DNA of 48,923 nt from a virus. Below are positions 24,901 to 33,400 of this stretch, piece after piece. The DNA lies in the IMG/VR virus record IMGVR_UViG_3300005613_000097, positions 1-48,923 of that record; one strand, 5' to 3'. Within the stretch, counting starts at the first letter, position 1. Every line of letters begins with the position of its first letter. A program made the translations under genes and the position numbers. The notes below the pieces were generated by a model. It worked only from the letters and a program-made list of their open reading frames with translations. It had not been told where the DNA came from and searched no databases.

Positions 24901-25182
24901 AACAGGTTCCTCAACCACATCGGCAGATACACCATCTTGTAAAGGGGATTCGGTAGGACTTTTTTTTTCAGCCGTCTCCATCATCTCAGGGGTGAGTTGT
25001 TCTTGTTGTATTTTGAAGTTTGAAATATCTCCAACGTCATACCCTTCGTTTTCAAAAAAGCCGTGGAGTTCAGTTCTTTTTTTATCATCTTTCAAAGCTG
25101 AAATAAAGTTTTGCTCATCTCCAAGGTCGTACCCTTCGTTTACAAAAAACGAGTATAATTCTAATGCTTTAGACTTGTCCAT
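15973..25182 (-). CDS. Giant polyvalent virion protein with two zincin metallopeptidase motifs
   Basis: At 3069 residues this is the largest gene. The N-terminus has two tandem copies of a FF-x-NEGYD-x-GD motif (about residues 11-24 and 41-54), then an acidic, low-complexity Glu/Val/Pro stretch. HEGLH at 868-872 and HEFGH at 1623-1627 are two separate HExxH zincin motifs. The middle is charged coiled coil. The last 500 residues are less charged, with hydrophobic helices that could enter a membrane. This resembles phage polyvalent proteins carried in the capsid and injected with DNA. No D-x-D-x-D RNA polymerase motif was found. The next protein upstream ends 2 bases before its ATG. Confidence 0.7.
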   Translation of the reverse strand: MDKSKALELYSFFVNEGYDLGDEQNFISALKDDKKRTELHGFFENEGYDVGDISNFKIQQEQLTPEMMETAEKKSPTESPLQDGVSADVVEEPVEEEEEPVGIFPVEEEAIEEVSEEPVGIFPTEEVYKAKVPDFEDYGKKILSGEMTMKDIKTPDQIFDDKMLKKELSEVKRINTNISIDFQKALNESQEVKEAVSRVSSKYQSQYQDKFNELTDLVNSGGMTEGEANVELSKFSSIMDARIADEINKDPQFVKESERLQNLAIEESERQVEELSKELSIDRELYAKEKIDQLGFWEGIGNALHNEYVKTKMLPLQNALYNAQLAEKQSDFISILAPALTGGRADSDTFRKKLREVEAASQTRNYQRIKEYEKELKDVVPTWESIKDLEGSKVLSGAVSNSIQFIGSIMRSVFTEGGSAIYEMGTPMYIDAVEAKAKRDGKTPEEIIYEDSEDELTSMTLGVMAGALEKVGIGQAVGFAKNKIIKKAVENEIKSNRVRVGKELWDITKSSLTEVGTEVPQGVLEEYNRKLQEKGIVIGTKGSGTTLFEAVGDFVESGEAAETAVSTLLGSMLMFGVGRGGMLAISERESIDVDGKKLSFEDFQSFLDNATDEQIAAAKIDIKGNDALKKAAEQKKKDVREDAIIKRDLVEAGITDDGRVSELVSLEKEKKKLQGNTTEAGKKKLQEINSQIEEVMAKGPTEEVVTEEVAPTYEAPTQVTSPTAEAFATVNRNDGNGTVTLTEDEYNAEMEKFAPAEEVAPVVDIDNLVFSEEAYREGERFLKDAKTRKISFEEVVNQDSEVTELDKKLISALLPFLKGKNVYYQDGFNYNISNELTGDLGGYGATISENGDVLVFEKELLNTETILHEGLHSLVFTKINETARNEKDQVFVDEIQRIFDLVKQDNDLVSRYDYAFSNLDEFVSEAFGNRNFRQELSYISDGSSGIKSNIFKSFIDAIRKFLKSEYNFEIDNSALESIFNAVDYTLQDKRDAIQEPSTETVDVQEPARDSEAVGEGDVREVTEEIDTEDQTPEERAQVKQEADDLADALGLDDDVKFQLETDMTDKQRKETLEKEAEDLMNEVQPENIETVESVEAAEPIPVNLDEGAEPVKRTGIKRFRLKDIVGKKLNLLMADKLKIELMDPSKPYDQETNPYVKMGGNFFPLMEKIFGRAAWASIDKTAANKIIIGAMNGDLSVVYNMGDGGVDSNIAMAEALDNAIPENRKDEIFQLIKKRVLGSDEKKIKRAHKHFKNAKTLMEAFESLANTESIQKDGTMKKEGVDVRAAVTRLIIPTGAKGSRIDLHVKLKELGVTIEKLREENAEQFAKELPDGALTMVVEVQDENGVPVRERKLAIDKELADGKITDKEYEAKYNAIIDSARMSVEQQQQEGIPSHRNYSVYIRGKAVGIMEETASFFNVIPEYRQKINERVSGIDKKKTGKVKEGATKVEESIYNQIKEAKKDSASVDSKKEIIKELLKGNVKKLKNGEVKSQTISLLKSALKINNKAGIKEILTKAETPFAETTQYSAGEMRSAAMSSAMGTSTTAYEVVEYLKGQHERFLGRLSKAFPTVDVVLSQNEFDAIIANAQAKKLVTANQKVYGAVYEGKLYLNPSLPNYNTPIHEFGHVWLNVARELGKDTYKKGMELMTKDSPYYQQVINSKEYGKIIDKMRKDGVSEADIEAYIKEEALATAIGDKGESFASAAQKKNFKNWLNELFEFIGKLTGISELTPDQLQNITLDEFVQGVVVDMMSENEVFAGAEVKSFGEQLQLMTVPENSMNKIIEFGRAENFSDASIKELLKKRGFKVADINKAMVVNIDIETQLPSEFNRVKGGVGEATQMFKDVRKKLSTFAKGKRKKIPAKKLTADEKRAKANELRQLNPSLFDMSDDAILKKFPEPAKYEVASAPTMSEVRAKAIELLKAHPVFQKQSAAVQGAILVGFDKTIGTKSNKKVQDVINNIKNKAKAMREGVKSIKEAQKELKAALKEMPMSQDIRRIIKAVGDVNQDNVLAQLERISELVDNIKSKEAVSDAQKRALQMKIAELKKNAKDLATLKGQMRRFIGQSLPVSDTYSEAQMKKTNAIIDKVNFDNQVEMVQKVLDIVEAQREKIKKATVKRMLDKAKKYATKKRTGKLVAKAGSVEAQGQMFFEEAAKILKYAYNNDIESMMKLAQELSDLDGIDEIVQKEINGEKLTQQEQALLDRVYAFDTFGDIMSMDLEDVMTLEEAVNDVKNESAVRLKNARLERSERYAKLSKESNAQIKKGFRELFTINGILKTKNQLGKTAESIREEFEKNGTIAGLKKIISKFYDSDEGLLKFVKDVVLNMTSLSTVLDKGGTFFTDNIVNPLKDADENSLKGYQQQIQKLDDLANAVKGIDGGFKQVMKLLKGKGMFVAGIEQSEDAEIESIKAMVDENPTDAKTLAKAKKLIAEVVADKMKYLGMSKSDIKDQIKAINETIDAATLVKEQVKFIEEISKLKQINGITLNKGQLLRVYALSKNDVQREKLRGQGFTGEVMTEIEQFLGPELVAFADNVVDYLSGQYYESVNDVHVRVNDINLDFVENYFPTRSLVKEKAEEYSPDSFAKAFGQMSPSAISQRVDTKSGIDLNYTFQGEIKRHFQQMEKYKAYAETVNTINKILAFPHVNALLEQTGIKKMYYMTIDGMVNPVTDRIPFFDKLMSRFYGMVLGFKLIQIPKQASSFINAYEQYSLSKDGKKKSLGVLGPDLIGFAYDVTKVALTIFSSIKKGRDISATFNQRVIDALKGDVFSLEAGSKIDEEQVSELRRWFSVATAGATTLGDILGVMGYMAVYNRNIANGMSHEQAVKIFNDYNETQQSKRGTESSPIQVMARKQPMLRMLTMFSSVALLQMNKVYQSSIKISRDLRSKKMPNKSDVRALYLNAGVANVMFVLAGNMMKLIKGDDEDREEVYYDMLKAMIFVNQLKMIPLVGSAVGAAEAVIEGKPATRGIQGPLDRLVYDVAKSIKDEDYTSIVIKLVSFFASTNTDPFFSVYEGTTEGFEDEVIYDTLGLPKSARPKGEKEKKEKKEKSRYKERPVRKYQERKYKERR

Positions 25183-25184
25183 TA

Positions 25185-27101
25185 TTAGCTAATTGGGGTT
25201 GGTTTTTTACCTTTTACTCCATCAGGCTTTCCGCTTCCACCCACCTTCTTGCCTGTTGTCAGTGCGGTGTATATGTCCTCCATGTACTTCTTGAACGCCC
25301 CACGTCTATTGTCATGCTCATCTCCATGAGCCGATAACGTCATGTTGAAATCCAAAGACCCGTACTCTGGAATAGATATCGTCAAAACATCCCCATTCCT
25401 TGTGATGTTGTAATCTTCAAAGCCCATCCTTTTGAACATGTCATCCGCTGCTGTACTCATGTCTGAATACGCACGACCCATGTTTAAGTATGAATAACTA
25501 TCAAGCTCCGACTCAACAGTATCCATTGCATCAGATAATGTTGCATCGGTCTCAACCACAGGGAGCCGCTCTTCAAGAACCTTTACCTCATATGCGCCAC
25601 CTTCATTTCCCCTGACGAGTGACGATGGGTCTGATATCTCAGCCATTGCCTCTTCACGAAGAGTTCGTAAGTTGTCATTTCCTGTTATTAAAACCCCTCC
25701 AGAATCGACAAAGTCTTGGAAGTTGTCAGGTATCTGTACACCCGCTGGCCTGCTTTTTATTGCGCCGTACTTGTCTCTGTACACTACATTTATAACTCTG
25801 TTGTCTCCAGTCCCAACAACCTCTGCTCTAATAAACTCACTTCCTGTGCGTTCTGTTTCGGGTATTAGATCTATCAACTGGTTGCTATATCTTGCAAGAA
25901 CCTGACTCACATCTTCAGGTGTTTTTGCCTCAAAAATCTTCCTCAGATATGCTATGTCTAATTTAGCAGCCTTTATATTTTTATCTCTATATTCAGCCGC
26001 CTTTCTCTCAGTTGCGGTTGTCCTTGTCGCAGGCTTCTTCAGTGGATTCAGCTGAGTCAACACAGCTGCTGTTGCGAAGTCTCTTGCGGCTTGTTTCTGG
26101 TTGTCAGTAAGCTTAGCTTCATACTGACCGCTAATTGGACTTATTGTGTAAACCACAACATCATCGTTGCCGAAATCAGCAGGGTTCATCGACCTCTTGT
26201 AATCTTGACTCATCTTCATCTGAAGAATACTTGCAAGCTGATTGTCGCTGTACCCGTCAACATTCTTTTTAATGTAATCCATAGGGGTACTTATCTCGTT
26301 TCCTCTTTGCATTACTTCCTTCTCCAGAAGTTGCTCTGTTGTCATTCCAGAGCCGCGTTCGTTTTCCAGAACCTGACCAATGTCTTTTACAAGAGATTCA
26401 GCCTGACCGTCAATGTCAAAAACATCAAATCGCTGCATGCTAAGCTTGTTCATGTCATACATAGACATCCGCTCAACCTTTCCTGTCGTGGGGTCTGTTA
26501 TGTCAGCGAATATATTCCCCTCCTCGTCAATGTTGTACTGTGCGTTAGTGCTGTCAAACCTACCTTTCAGTATCCGAGTCAGCATGTCGTGCTGTATAGG
26601 AAGCGCTGTTCCGTTCTGCATTGCCTCATTTGTAGCATTGACCATGTCTAAAGAAGTCACGGCTGTTTGCTTCATCATTTTAAATTGGTCTCGGATATTA
26701 TTGACCCTCCTATTGTAGTCTTTAGTGGTCATCTTTCCAGCCTCGTAGTCTCTCTTTAACTTGGCTTTTAAATCAGCAGCGTCAGACGATAAATCAAGTA
26801 TTGTTGACTGAACAGTCTTATAATCTTCTTGATAAGAAAGTGGCAAGTCAGCAGCCCTGCTTACCTTGTCACCATACTGCTTCTGCAGAGCCTCATCCTC
26901 TTTTCTCTTCCTCTCCTCTTCTTTTGCAAACTCTTCTTCAATCTTAGACCTAGCAGCGGCAACCTCACCAGCAGCCTTCTCAGCCTTTTTCTCAAGGCCA
27001 GTGACTGTCGCCATAAGCCCCTCTGATAGACCTTTAGCAGCACCAGCATAATCAACTGGCGTTGTCTCCCTCTTTGCGTATTTATAATATGTCTTAGCCA
27101 T
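25185..27101 (-). CDS. Putative internal virion protein
   Basis: A 638-residue protein with an Ala/Lys/Glu-rich N-terminal coiled coil (about residues 30-75), helical middle, and Gly/Lys-rich end. No enzyme motif is recognised. It lies between a gp14-like internal protein and the giant polyvalent protein with 2-base gaps on both sides, the position and pattern of the internal/ejection protein set in podoviruses. A role in DNA ejection is inferred from position. Confidence 0.55.
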   Translation of the reverse strand: MAKTYYKYAKRETTPVDYAGAAKGLSEGLMATVTGLEKKAEKAAGEVAAARSKIEEEFAKEEERKRKEDEALQKQYGDKVSRAADLPLSYQEDYKTVQSTILDLSSDAADLKAKLKRDYEAGKMTTKDYNRRVNNIRDQFKMMKQTAVTSLDMVNATNEAMQNGTALPIQHDMLTRILKGRFDSTNAQYNIDEEGNIFADITDPTTGKVERMSMYDMNKLSMQRFDVFDIDGQAESLVKDIGQVLENERGSGMTTEQLLEKEVMQRGNEISTPMDYIKKNVDGYSDNQLASILQMKMSQDYKRSMNPADFGNDDVVVYTISPISGQYEAKLTDNQKQAARDFATAAVLTQLNPLKKPATRTTATERKAAEYRDKNIKAAKLDIAYLRKIFEAKTPEDVSQVLARYSNQLIDLIPETERTGSEFIRAEVVGTGDNRVINVVYRDKYGAIKSRPAGVQIPDNFQDFVDSGGVLITGNDNLRTLREEAMAEISDPSSLVRGNEGGAYEVKVLEERLPVVETDATLSDAMDTVESELDSYSYLNMGRAYSDMSTAADDMFKRMGFEDYNITRNGDVLTISIPEYGSLDFNMTLSAHGDEHDNRRGAFKKYMEDIYTALTTGKKVGGSGKPDGVKGKKPTPIS

Positions 27102-27103
27102 TA

Positions 27104-27913
27104 TTATGTTGGATCGTTTAGAGTTGTTACGGGAGTGATGATTTTACTTAAAAAGTTTGGGTCAGAAAGCTGCTCTACTGTGTAGGTTTTTTTGATTTGC
27201 TTTTGAAGATCCACAAGGTTCATCACATCAATAGCAGTCTCGTCAAGAACTTTTTGCTGTCCAGTTGATGTTACTTGAGATTTTAAGAAGCTTTTTAAGT
27301 CGGCTTCAGGTACACTTGCAAGATTCTTATCGACCGCTGCAGACATCTCCATCTTAGGTGCAAGAGCCGCTCCAGCAACGTTTGCAACTCCCTGTACTGC
27401 CTGCATTCCAGACTGTATCGCCTGTGACTCATACTGAGCAGCCATCGCCTCAGCGTCTGCTGCTGCCTGCTGCGCTCCCTCAGCCTCTGCAAGGCTTAAA
27501 CCAGCGAGCTTGTCAGATGCAGCCTGCCTTTCTTTGGCTTTAGCCATTTCAAGTGCTTGAAGCTCAGAAGCCTTGTCAAGACGTGCCTGACGCTGCTGCG
27601 CTATATCAAGCATCTGCGCCCGACCAACTGCCGCTGCAAGGCCACGTCCTTCAGCTTGTTGTGCTGCTTGTACTGCCTGAGCAGCCGCTATCTGTGAAGC
27701 CTCTTGCTCAGCTTTGTATCCTTGAAGGTCGAGAGAAAGCTCTTGTAATGGCATACGCTCAATCTCTTTTCTCGCCTCTTCTAATTTTTTCTTAGCAACT
27801 TTCTCAGCCTCTCTTGCGGCTTTCTTTGATTTGCTTGCCTCAGCACCACTTGCTGCTGCTGTTCCGATTGCTACTGCAGCTCCAATCGCTGCTGCTGCTA
27901 TTGCTCCTGACAT
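27104..27913 (-). CDS. Internal virion (ejection) protein, T7 gp14-like organisation
   Basis: The 269-residue protein begins with a hydrophobic, Ala/Gly-rich segment (about residues 4-22) able to cross a membrane, followed by a long Ala/Gln/Lys-rich coiled coil with many Gln-Ala repeats. This composition and order are typical of the small internal core protein of podoviruses that forms an outer-membrane channel during DNA entry. The assignment rests on composition and position, not on sequence identity. It overlaps the cupin-like gene by 16 bases. Confidence 0.6.
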   Translation of the reverse strand: MSGAIAAAAIGAAVAIGTAAASGAEASKSKKAAREAEKVAKKKLEEARKEIERMPLQELSLDLQGYKAEQEASQIAAAQAVQAAQQAEGRGLAAAVGRAQMLDIAQQRQARLDKASELQALEMAKAKERQAASDKLAGLSLAEAEGAQQAAADAEAMAAQYESQAIQSGMQAVQGVANVAGAALAPKMEMSAAVDKNLASVPEADLKSFLKSQVTSTGQQKVLDETAIDVMNLVDLQKQIKKTYTVEQLSDPNFLSKIITPVTTLNDPT

Positions 27914-28416
27914 AATAGTTTCTTGTTTAATATAACATGCTCTGGTAAGTCTCTGAAGTCTGATGTATAAACATCCTTTTCAGCTTCTTCTACAGTTTCT
28001 TTATCTGTTCTATACACGCACACCCAAACACAGTCTTCATGCATGTAGGCTACTCTTTGAGTCCCTATTTCAGTCATGACCTTCATAGGCGCCTTTATTC
28101 TTTCAACCTCGCCTTTGTCGTTTAGTACCGACATCTCGCCACTTAAAAAGAAAGATGGATGGTTCTGCTTGTGAATAAAGCTAACAACAACAGCCCCCTT
28201 TGGCATAAATATCTCTCTTGTATATAAACCATCTGAAAAGTCATGCTTCAACGGCATTAACTCCTCCATTTCTTCTGTGCCATGTTGTACGGCTGTTTCA
28301 AGAGTGACAAGCTGGTTCTTAAATTCAGCTATTTTTTCCCAAAGGATTCCCCTGTTTTGATGTACATATTTTAGAACGTCCTCTTCTTTATGGACTATTT
28401 CGGCCACTTCAGTCAT
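27898..28416 (-). CDS. Cupin-like protein
   Basis: The 172-residue protein has a helical N-terminal part (residues 1-55) and a beta-rich part beginning GLYTREIFMPKGAVVVSFIH. The pattern of GxxxxxIxMPKG, a following His-rich strand HKQNHPSFFLSGE and a second half ending HEDCVWVCVY looks like the two motifs of a cupin barrel. Related proteins occur among virion genes in marine phages, with unknown job. A TAnnTTTG box lies 5 bases before its start, so it may begin an internal transcript for the ejection proteins. Confidence 0.6.
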   Translation of the reverse strand: MTEVAEIVHKEEDVLKYVHQNRGILWEKIAEFKNQLVTLETAVQHGTEEMEELMPLKHDFSDGLYTREIFMPKGAVVVSFIHKQNHPSFFLSGEMSVLNDKGEVERIKAPMKVMTEIGTQRVAYMHEDCVWVCVYRTDKETVEEAEKDVYTSDFRDLPEHVILNKKLLCQEQ

Positions 28417-28421
28417 GACCC

Positions 28422-28429
28422 CAAAGATA
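28422..28429 (-). promoter_or_regulatory. TAnnTTTG -7-type promoter box
   Basis: TATCTTTG on the - strand, 5 bases before the ATG at 28416 of the cupin-like gene. Confidence 0.45.
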
Positions 28430-28436
28430 CTGATTT

Positions 28437-29216
28437 CTAAGGATAACTCTTCATCAGGTCAACCTTTACTGCCATCATCTCTGTAGCAGTGGTAAGGTTG
28501 TTCTCAAGCGTCATCACGCAGTAGTGTCCTAAAAGACCCTGACTCTCGGCTACTTGGTTGCGGATGTAGAATACGAAGTCAGTTACGAGCGGCTGTGAGT
28601 TACCTGTTGCGTCTACAGTTATCTGTGTCGTTGTAGCCGTTGGGAATGTGATTGATATTATGTTGCCTACCAGATATGGTGTTACTGATGACGGGTTTGA
28701 TGTCGCGTACACCGTGTCTCCAGACTGCATTGGCGTGGTGACTCTGAAACCAAAGTTTATTACGGTTGCGTTCAATGGGCCTGATACGGATGTAGGCACG
28801 CCAACACCTTTAGCAGATCGCATATTGAAGTTGTCGTTAGTGCTGATGCCTCTTATAAACGCAAACCAATCCCCTTCTTTCTTCTTGAACCAATCCGCCT
28901 CAATGTCCCTTGCACCCTGAATATCGCTGTATACGGTAGCTTTCCACGGATCCCGCGCCTCAAGGTCAATGGTCTTGAACACCTTTGTCGTAAGCGCATC
29001 AGTGTTCAGTACTGTTGTAATAGTGGATGGATAGTCTTGACCGTAGTAGTTGTTGCGTGTCTCATTCACGTTGTGCCTGTACAGATTGCCTCCCTTGAAG
29101 GTGTACAGATACTGATTCATGCCCTGTATCCACTCAGGATGGTACGAATGGAATGACGGCCATCCCTGAGATGACTCGCTATATGTAAGTGTATAGTTTG
29201 CTAATGGTACGCTCAT
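28437..29216 (-). CDS. Putative tail or virion protein
   Basis: A 259-residue protein starting MSVPLANYTLTYSES. The start is set by a TAATG stop/start overlap with the upstream gene; the frame stays open to 29294, but that part lies inside the neighbour. The protein is rich in Tyr, Thr, Asn and beta strands. It includes a SQGWPSFHSYHPEWIQGMNQ stretch also typical of other Bacteroidota phage tail proteins as I recall them, which is a low-certainty match. Position among tail genes supports a tail role. Confidence 0.55.
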   Translation of the reverse strand: MSVPLANYTLTYSESSQGWPSFHSYHPEWIQGMNQYLYTFKGGNLYRHNVNETRNNYYGQDYPSTITTVLNTDALTTKVFKTIDLEARDPWKATVYSDIQGARDIEADWFKKKEGDWFAFIRGISTNDNFNMRSAKGVGVPTSVSGPLNATVINFGFRVTTPMQSGDTVYATSNPSSVTPYLVGNIISITFPTATTTQITVDATGNSQPLVTDFVFYIRNQVAESQGLLGHYCVMTLENNLTTATEMMAVKVDLMKSYP

Positions 29217-30490
29217 TATTGACAGTTTGATACGGTTACTACAGACCCTCCTGACACCTCTATCAATGTGTATCCCCTCATAAGTTGATACCATCCATCT
29301 GGCAGTGATGTCGTGCCTAGTACATTTGAATAAACATTGTTACCCACGACTGGAGCATCGTTAGATCCATTGTGCCAATACTGCTGGTCTGGAAGGTTTG
29401 TTCCAAGTGCGTTCTGATACGCACACGCCTGAGTGTCAGTAGGTCTCACTTGAGAGCATATCATCTCCGTAAGCGATGGATACCCACCGCCACCACACGT
29501 ACCTGCCGCTTGAACGACACCATTTGCATCGACACGTATCCAAGCCCCGTTCGTTGTGCCAGCGTATTGGTTGTTTACACCGTAGTATCCAGCTGCTATT
29601 GGCGTGTATCCAGTTGCATCGCCTCCAGCTGAGTCTTCAAAAATCCTGTCATACAATCTAGCAGCACCTGACACGCTATTGACCCTCATTATGAAATACT
29701 CATTAGGATACCCACCGCTCGAAGCCAAGGAACATGCTAACGCTAAACTCGCCTCTGGATCAGTTGTAGAGTAACTTGGAAACGCATACGGGCACTCAAC
29801 GGTCACATCGCAACCACCGCCCCCGCTATCTATTGCCCTGTGCGGAGAAAATATCTGAGCATTTACTGTACTCGTAAGACTTCTCTTAGGTATAAGTAGG
29901 TAGCATTCGTCAGGGTTGTTATTTGCCGAGTTTACCATTGACTGCGTGATATAGGTAGTTATATCCTGCGTCTCTACAAACGTGCTTGACAGTGGCTGCC
30001 ATGCCCATCCATCAAGTGTATATGGTGAGTTTGCCTCAAGGTCAGCAGCTGAAACAACTAGACTTGCCCCTGTCGTATGCCCTGTGTATAACTCAGGCAG
30101 GTATCCGAATCTATTTGAAGTCACACCCTGATAGAACTGACCGTCAAACAACGCTCTTATACCAAGTGGATATCCAAGATACTGTGGCGTTCCTGTGAAC
30201 TTGAATTTTATGACTATGGCAACATCAGATGCCCCTCCTACATTCGAGCATATCTCGTGGTATCTATTCTTCGCTGGAGGTATAGGGTATATGTATGTTG
30301 CGCTACATCCAGCGCAGCAGGTATCGCAGTAGAATACGCTACCAAGGACTCCGCTCGTCAATGTCCTATGGATGCCATTGAATTGATACACGCCATCAGG
30401 TGCAACCGTGGTCAATGTCGCATCGGTGTATATCGTTGTGGCGTTGTTGAACGATGTTGCGTCTATATAATATGTTCCGAAGTTTGGCAT
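29216..30490 (-). CDS. Tail-associated protein with repeated Cys-ended modules
   Basis: The 424-residue protein is beta-rich, low in Lys and high in Gly, Tyr and Thr, as in tail spike or adhesin proteins. A module of 70-90 residues recurs at about residues 245-335 and 350-424, and partly at 1-52. It contains an ACSL/ACAY-type start, a Y-x-x-x..GxY middle, and an IEVxxGxVxxxxxC end. The end of the 1631-residue protein upstream carries the same module. It probably forms exchangeable receptor-contact units. It starts 1 base after the upstream stop and overlaps the next gene by 1 base. Confidence 0.55.
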   Translation of the reverse strand: MPNFGTYYIDATSFNNATTIYTDATLTTVAPDGVYQFNGIHRTLTSGVLGSVFYCDTCCAGCSATYIYPIPPAKNRYHEICSNVGGASDVAIVIKFKFTGTPQYLGYPLGIRALFDGQFYQGVTSNRFGYLPELYTGHTTGASLVVSAADLEANSPYTLDGWAWQPLSSTFVETQDITTYITQSMVNSANNNPDECYLLIPKRSLTSTVNAQIFSPHRAIDSGGGGCDVTVECPYAFPSYSTTDPEASLALACSLASSGGYPNEYFIMRVNSVSGAARLYDRIFEDSAGGDATGYTPIAAGYYGVNNQYAGTTNGAWIRVDANGVVQAAGTCGGGGYPSLTEMICSQVRPTDTQACAYQNALGTNLPDQQYWHNGSNDAPVVGNNVYSNVLGTTSLPDGWYQLMRGYTLIEVSGGSVVTVSNCQ

Positions 30491-30491
30491 G

Positions 30492-33400
30492 TTAGCAGTT
30501 TCCTGAGTCTATTACTACGTTGTCTGAGTCTATTTCAATCCACTTGGATGTTCCGTTGTCATCAAAGTGTATGAATCCAGATGAAAGCAGTCGCCTGTTG
30601 GGGTCGTTACTGCACCCGTCAGATCCATATATTGTCGTACCCACTACGGGTATCGTGTTGGTGACTCCGTTGTTGTTTATAGTAGAGGTGTGATATACAT
30701 TAGTATTATCTGGAAGACCGCAAGCTGTTGCTGAGTCAACCGTAGATATTGCACTACCCTCAAATGGGATGCAGTTAGGTGCAGAAAAGCACTCGCAGCA
30801 GGCTTCGCTCACTGTGGCCGAAGTACACAGTACGATTTCATTCACCTCTCTGTAATCCCAGACAAGATACAGGAATTGCTGGTTGATACCTGATGGCATT
30901 AGGAACGTGCCAAAAACATTAGGCTCAGTACCTCCGTTTGAAAGCGGGGTAGCGTTTGACAATATTGTGGCTATATCTGCCGCATTGTTACCATATGTTG
31001 GATTACCCGTTCTCCAATACATCATCTTGTTTGCAGACAAATTGTAGCTGAAGTTGTCTTGAGGCTTCCACCTTCTCGACCTCATCGTAACAGTAGCTCC
31101 ATCCATAGGTATCATTCCAGTTCCTTGATACCCGTTTATCTGAGGCCCGAATTTAGACACGATATTCGCAGACGAATAACTCTGATTCTGAAGCAGGAAT
31201 GTCAAATGAAGGTCTTCCCAAATAGGGCTTTGATATCCTGTTGTCCCGTCAAAGAACTCAAATTCCTGAGTCCTTGTCTTTCCTGCGTCATTCGATGATG
31301 TTATAACGATTGGTATTATTCTGATAAAGTCAGCAATAGGACACGCAATAGGGTTTACCAATGTAACCGAATCGGTAGATGGTGCGTTAGGCGTTATTGT
31401 CACCGTAGCCTGAGTTACTGATGGAACGTCCTTGTCAAATACCACTGAGAAATCCCCCGTAATAGGGTCTGACGTGTCCGATGTTGTTGCCCCGTTATAG
31501 GTCACGTCAACAGTCGTGTCTTCCGTAGCGTTTCCGCTTACAGTAACATTCCCGTATGTGTTCCCGAACTCAATGATGAACGTCTGAGGCTCCAATAGCC
31601 CCGTGAACTGTATCTCACCTCCGCCACACTCAATAACAGGAACCTCAAATGGAAGCTTGTTTGTGTTTGGAGAAAGAACATATTCATCCATATACGGGTC
31701 GTACCCACCAAGTTTTTGCCTGTTGAAAGATGTTTGGAACAGGTCTCTGAACCAAGAACGCATACCTACATCTGAAATAACATTCAGTGCATCTACACCC
31801 TCACCGCCCTTCAGTTGAATAACAGCAGACCGCTTAGCGTCTGTAAAGTATATGTCTTTCCCATAATTACAGAAGCTCTCAGGGTTTTCGCTTATTCCGT
31901 ACTCCTCAATACGAGCTACCTGCGTTCCAAGAACCTCTGGAACTGATGTGATTATGCCTCCACCAACAGCGTCTGTAAGGAGATTCTTCCCAACGGCAAC
32001 ATATGATATCCTATCCTCCTGTAGCGTCAATAGGTCTGTCCTTCTTCCGTGAAGCACTTGTATAGGGCCGTATGAATCCTCGCAGTCCTTGTAGTTCGCA
32101 AGTCCAAGGTTGAACTCGTTCAGTTTATTGACGTTGTTCTGAGCATTGAATATACCGCTGTATGTGATTGATGACTCCCTCCTTATTTCCTTGTAGTCTT
32201 GCTCGGACACGGCAGTAACCCTGTTACCAAGGTATATCTTCTTTCCAGTAATCGAGTCCCTTATCTTGTAACTCTCAACGCCATTGAAGAACGTGTAGCA
32301 GTTGAAGAATCCGAGGTTGACAACTCCAGCCGTAGTTCCAACCACTTGGTCAACATCTCCGACCTTATCTCCAGATAGGTGATTTCCTCCACTTATCTCA
32401 AATGACTCACCGTTCTCGTAGTATATCTCACCAGTTGTGGTTGTTGGTGTTGTCTCAAACACAAGCGCTGCATTAGCTGGGTATATTGCTATCTCGCACT
32501 CTATCTTTGAGACCCTTGCAAGTGTTCCACCTCCCCAGCAGTGATGCGTGCCTGACTGTATCTCAAGCCAAAATTCATTTGTTGATGGTCTCTCGGTGAA
32601 CTGAAAGTGGTTTTCGTCATTTGAGTTAGGGCCAGAATCTCTGACAGCGTTTTCAGGAGCCGTCCACCTTGTTGGAGTCCCTGTGTCGTAGTCGTATATG
32701 TCAGAGTAGAACACGTTTATGTTAGCGCCAGAGTCATCGTCATACCCCCAAGGGCCACAGTTAGACTGCGCTGGTATGTTTACTCCTTCCCCTAAAAAGA
32801 AGTCTCTAAGGTTCTCATAATCCTGAGTAGCAACGCCCTCAAACTCGAAGTTACACGTCTCCCTTCCGCACACGTCCTGTTCTATTCTGTCATACTCGCG
32901 TCTGTGGAGGTGCGTCTTTATCTTGACCGTTGTGCCTTCTGGTATTTCCCAAACGCCACCACCATCATCATGAAGTGGATACATTAGCGTGTCTGGATAC
33001 CTCTTCCCGTTTCTTGTCTTCTCTGTTATCTTTCCGTATGTCAACACGCTTGTGTCGGTGGCAAAAGAAACTGTGAAGTTATCTGGAACGATGAGCATAT
33101 ACACACCAGCTGGAGTTGGAGTAGGTGTTAAATATATATCCCCCTCTGCCATTGATTTTACCTCGAGGACGGTTGTCTTCACGGGATTGTCTATAGCACC
33201 AGAGTAGTCTATCTTAACATAAAGCTCCTGCCCTTCCTTTACCTTGTCAGCGTTCTCACCCTCAAGCCTTACCCATACCCTTCCAGTCCTCTCGTCAGCA
33301 GCGTCTTCTCCAAGAACCTCCCTAAAGTATGTGGTTGAATATATCGTCTCGTAGTCCGTCTCAGTCTGCTTCATGACGAACTTATATCTATCAGCCCAGT

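Noticed and set aside
15973-25182. Virion RNA polymerase in the giant protein
   Set aside because: No D-x-D-x-D or single-subunit polymerase motif was seen; the visible motifs are zincin type.
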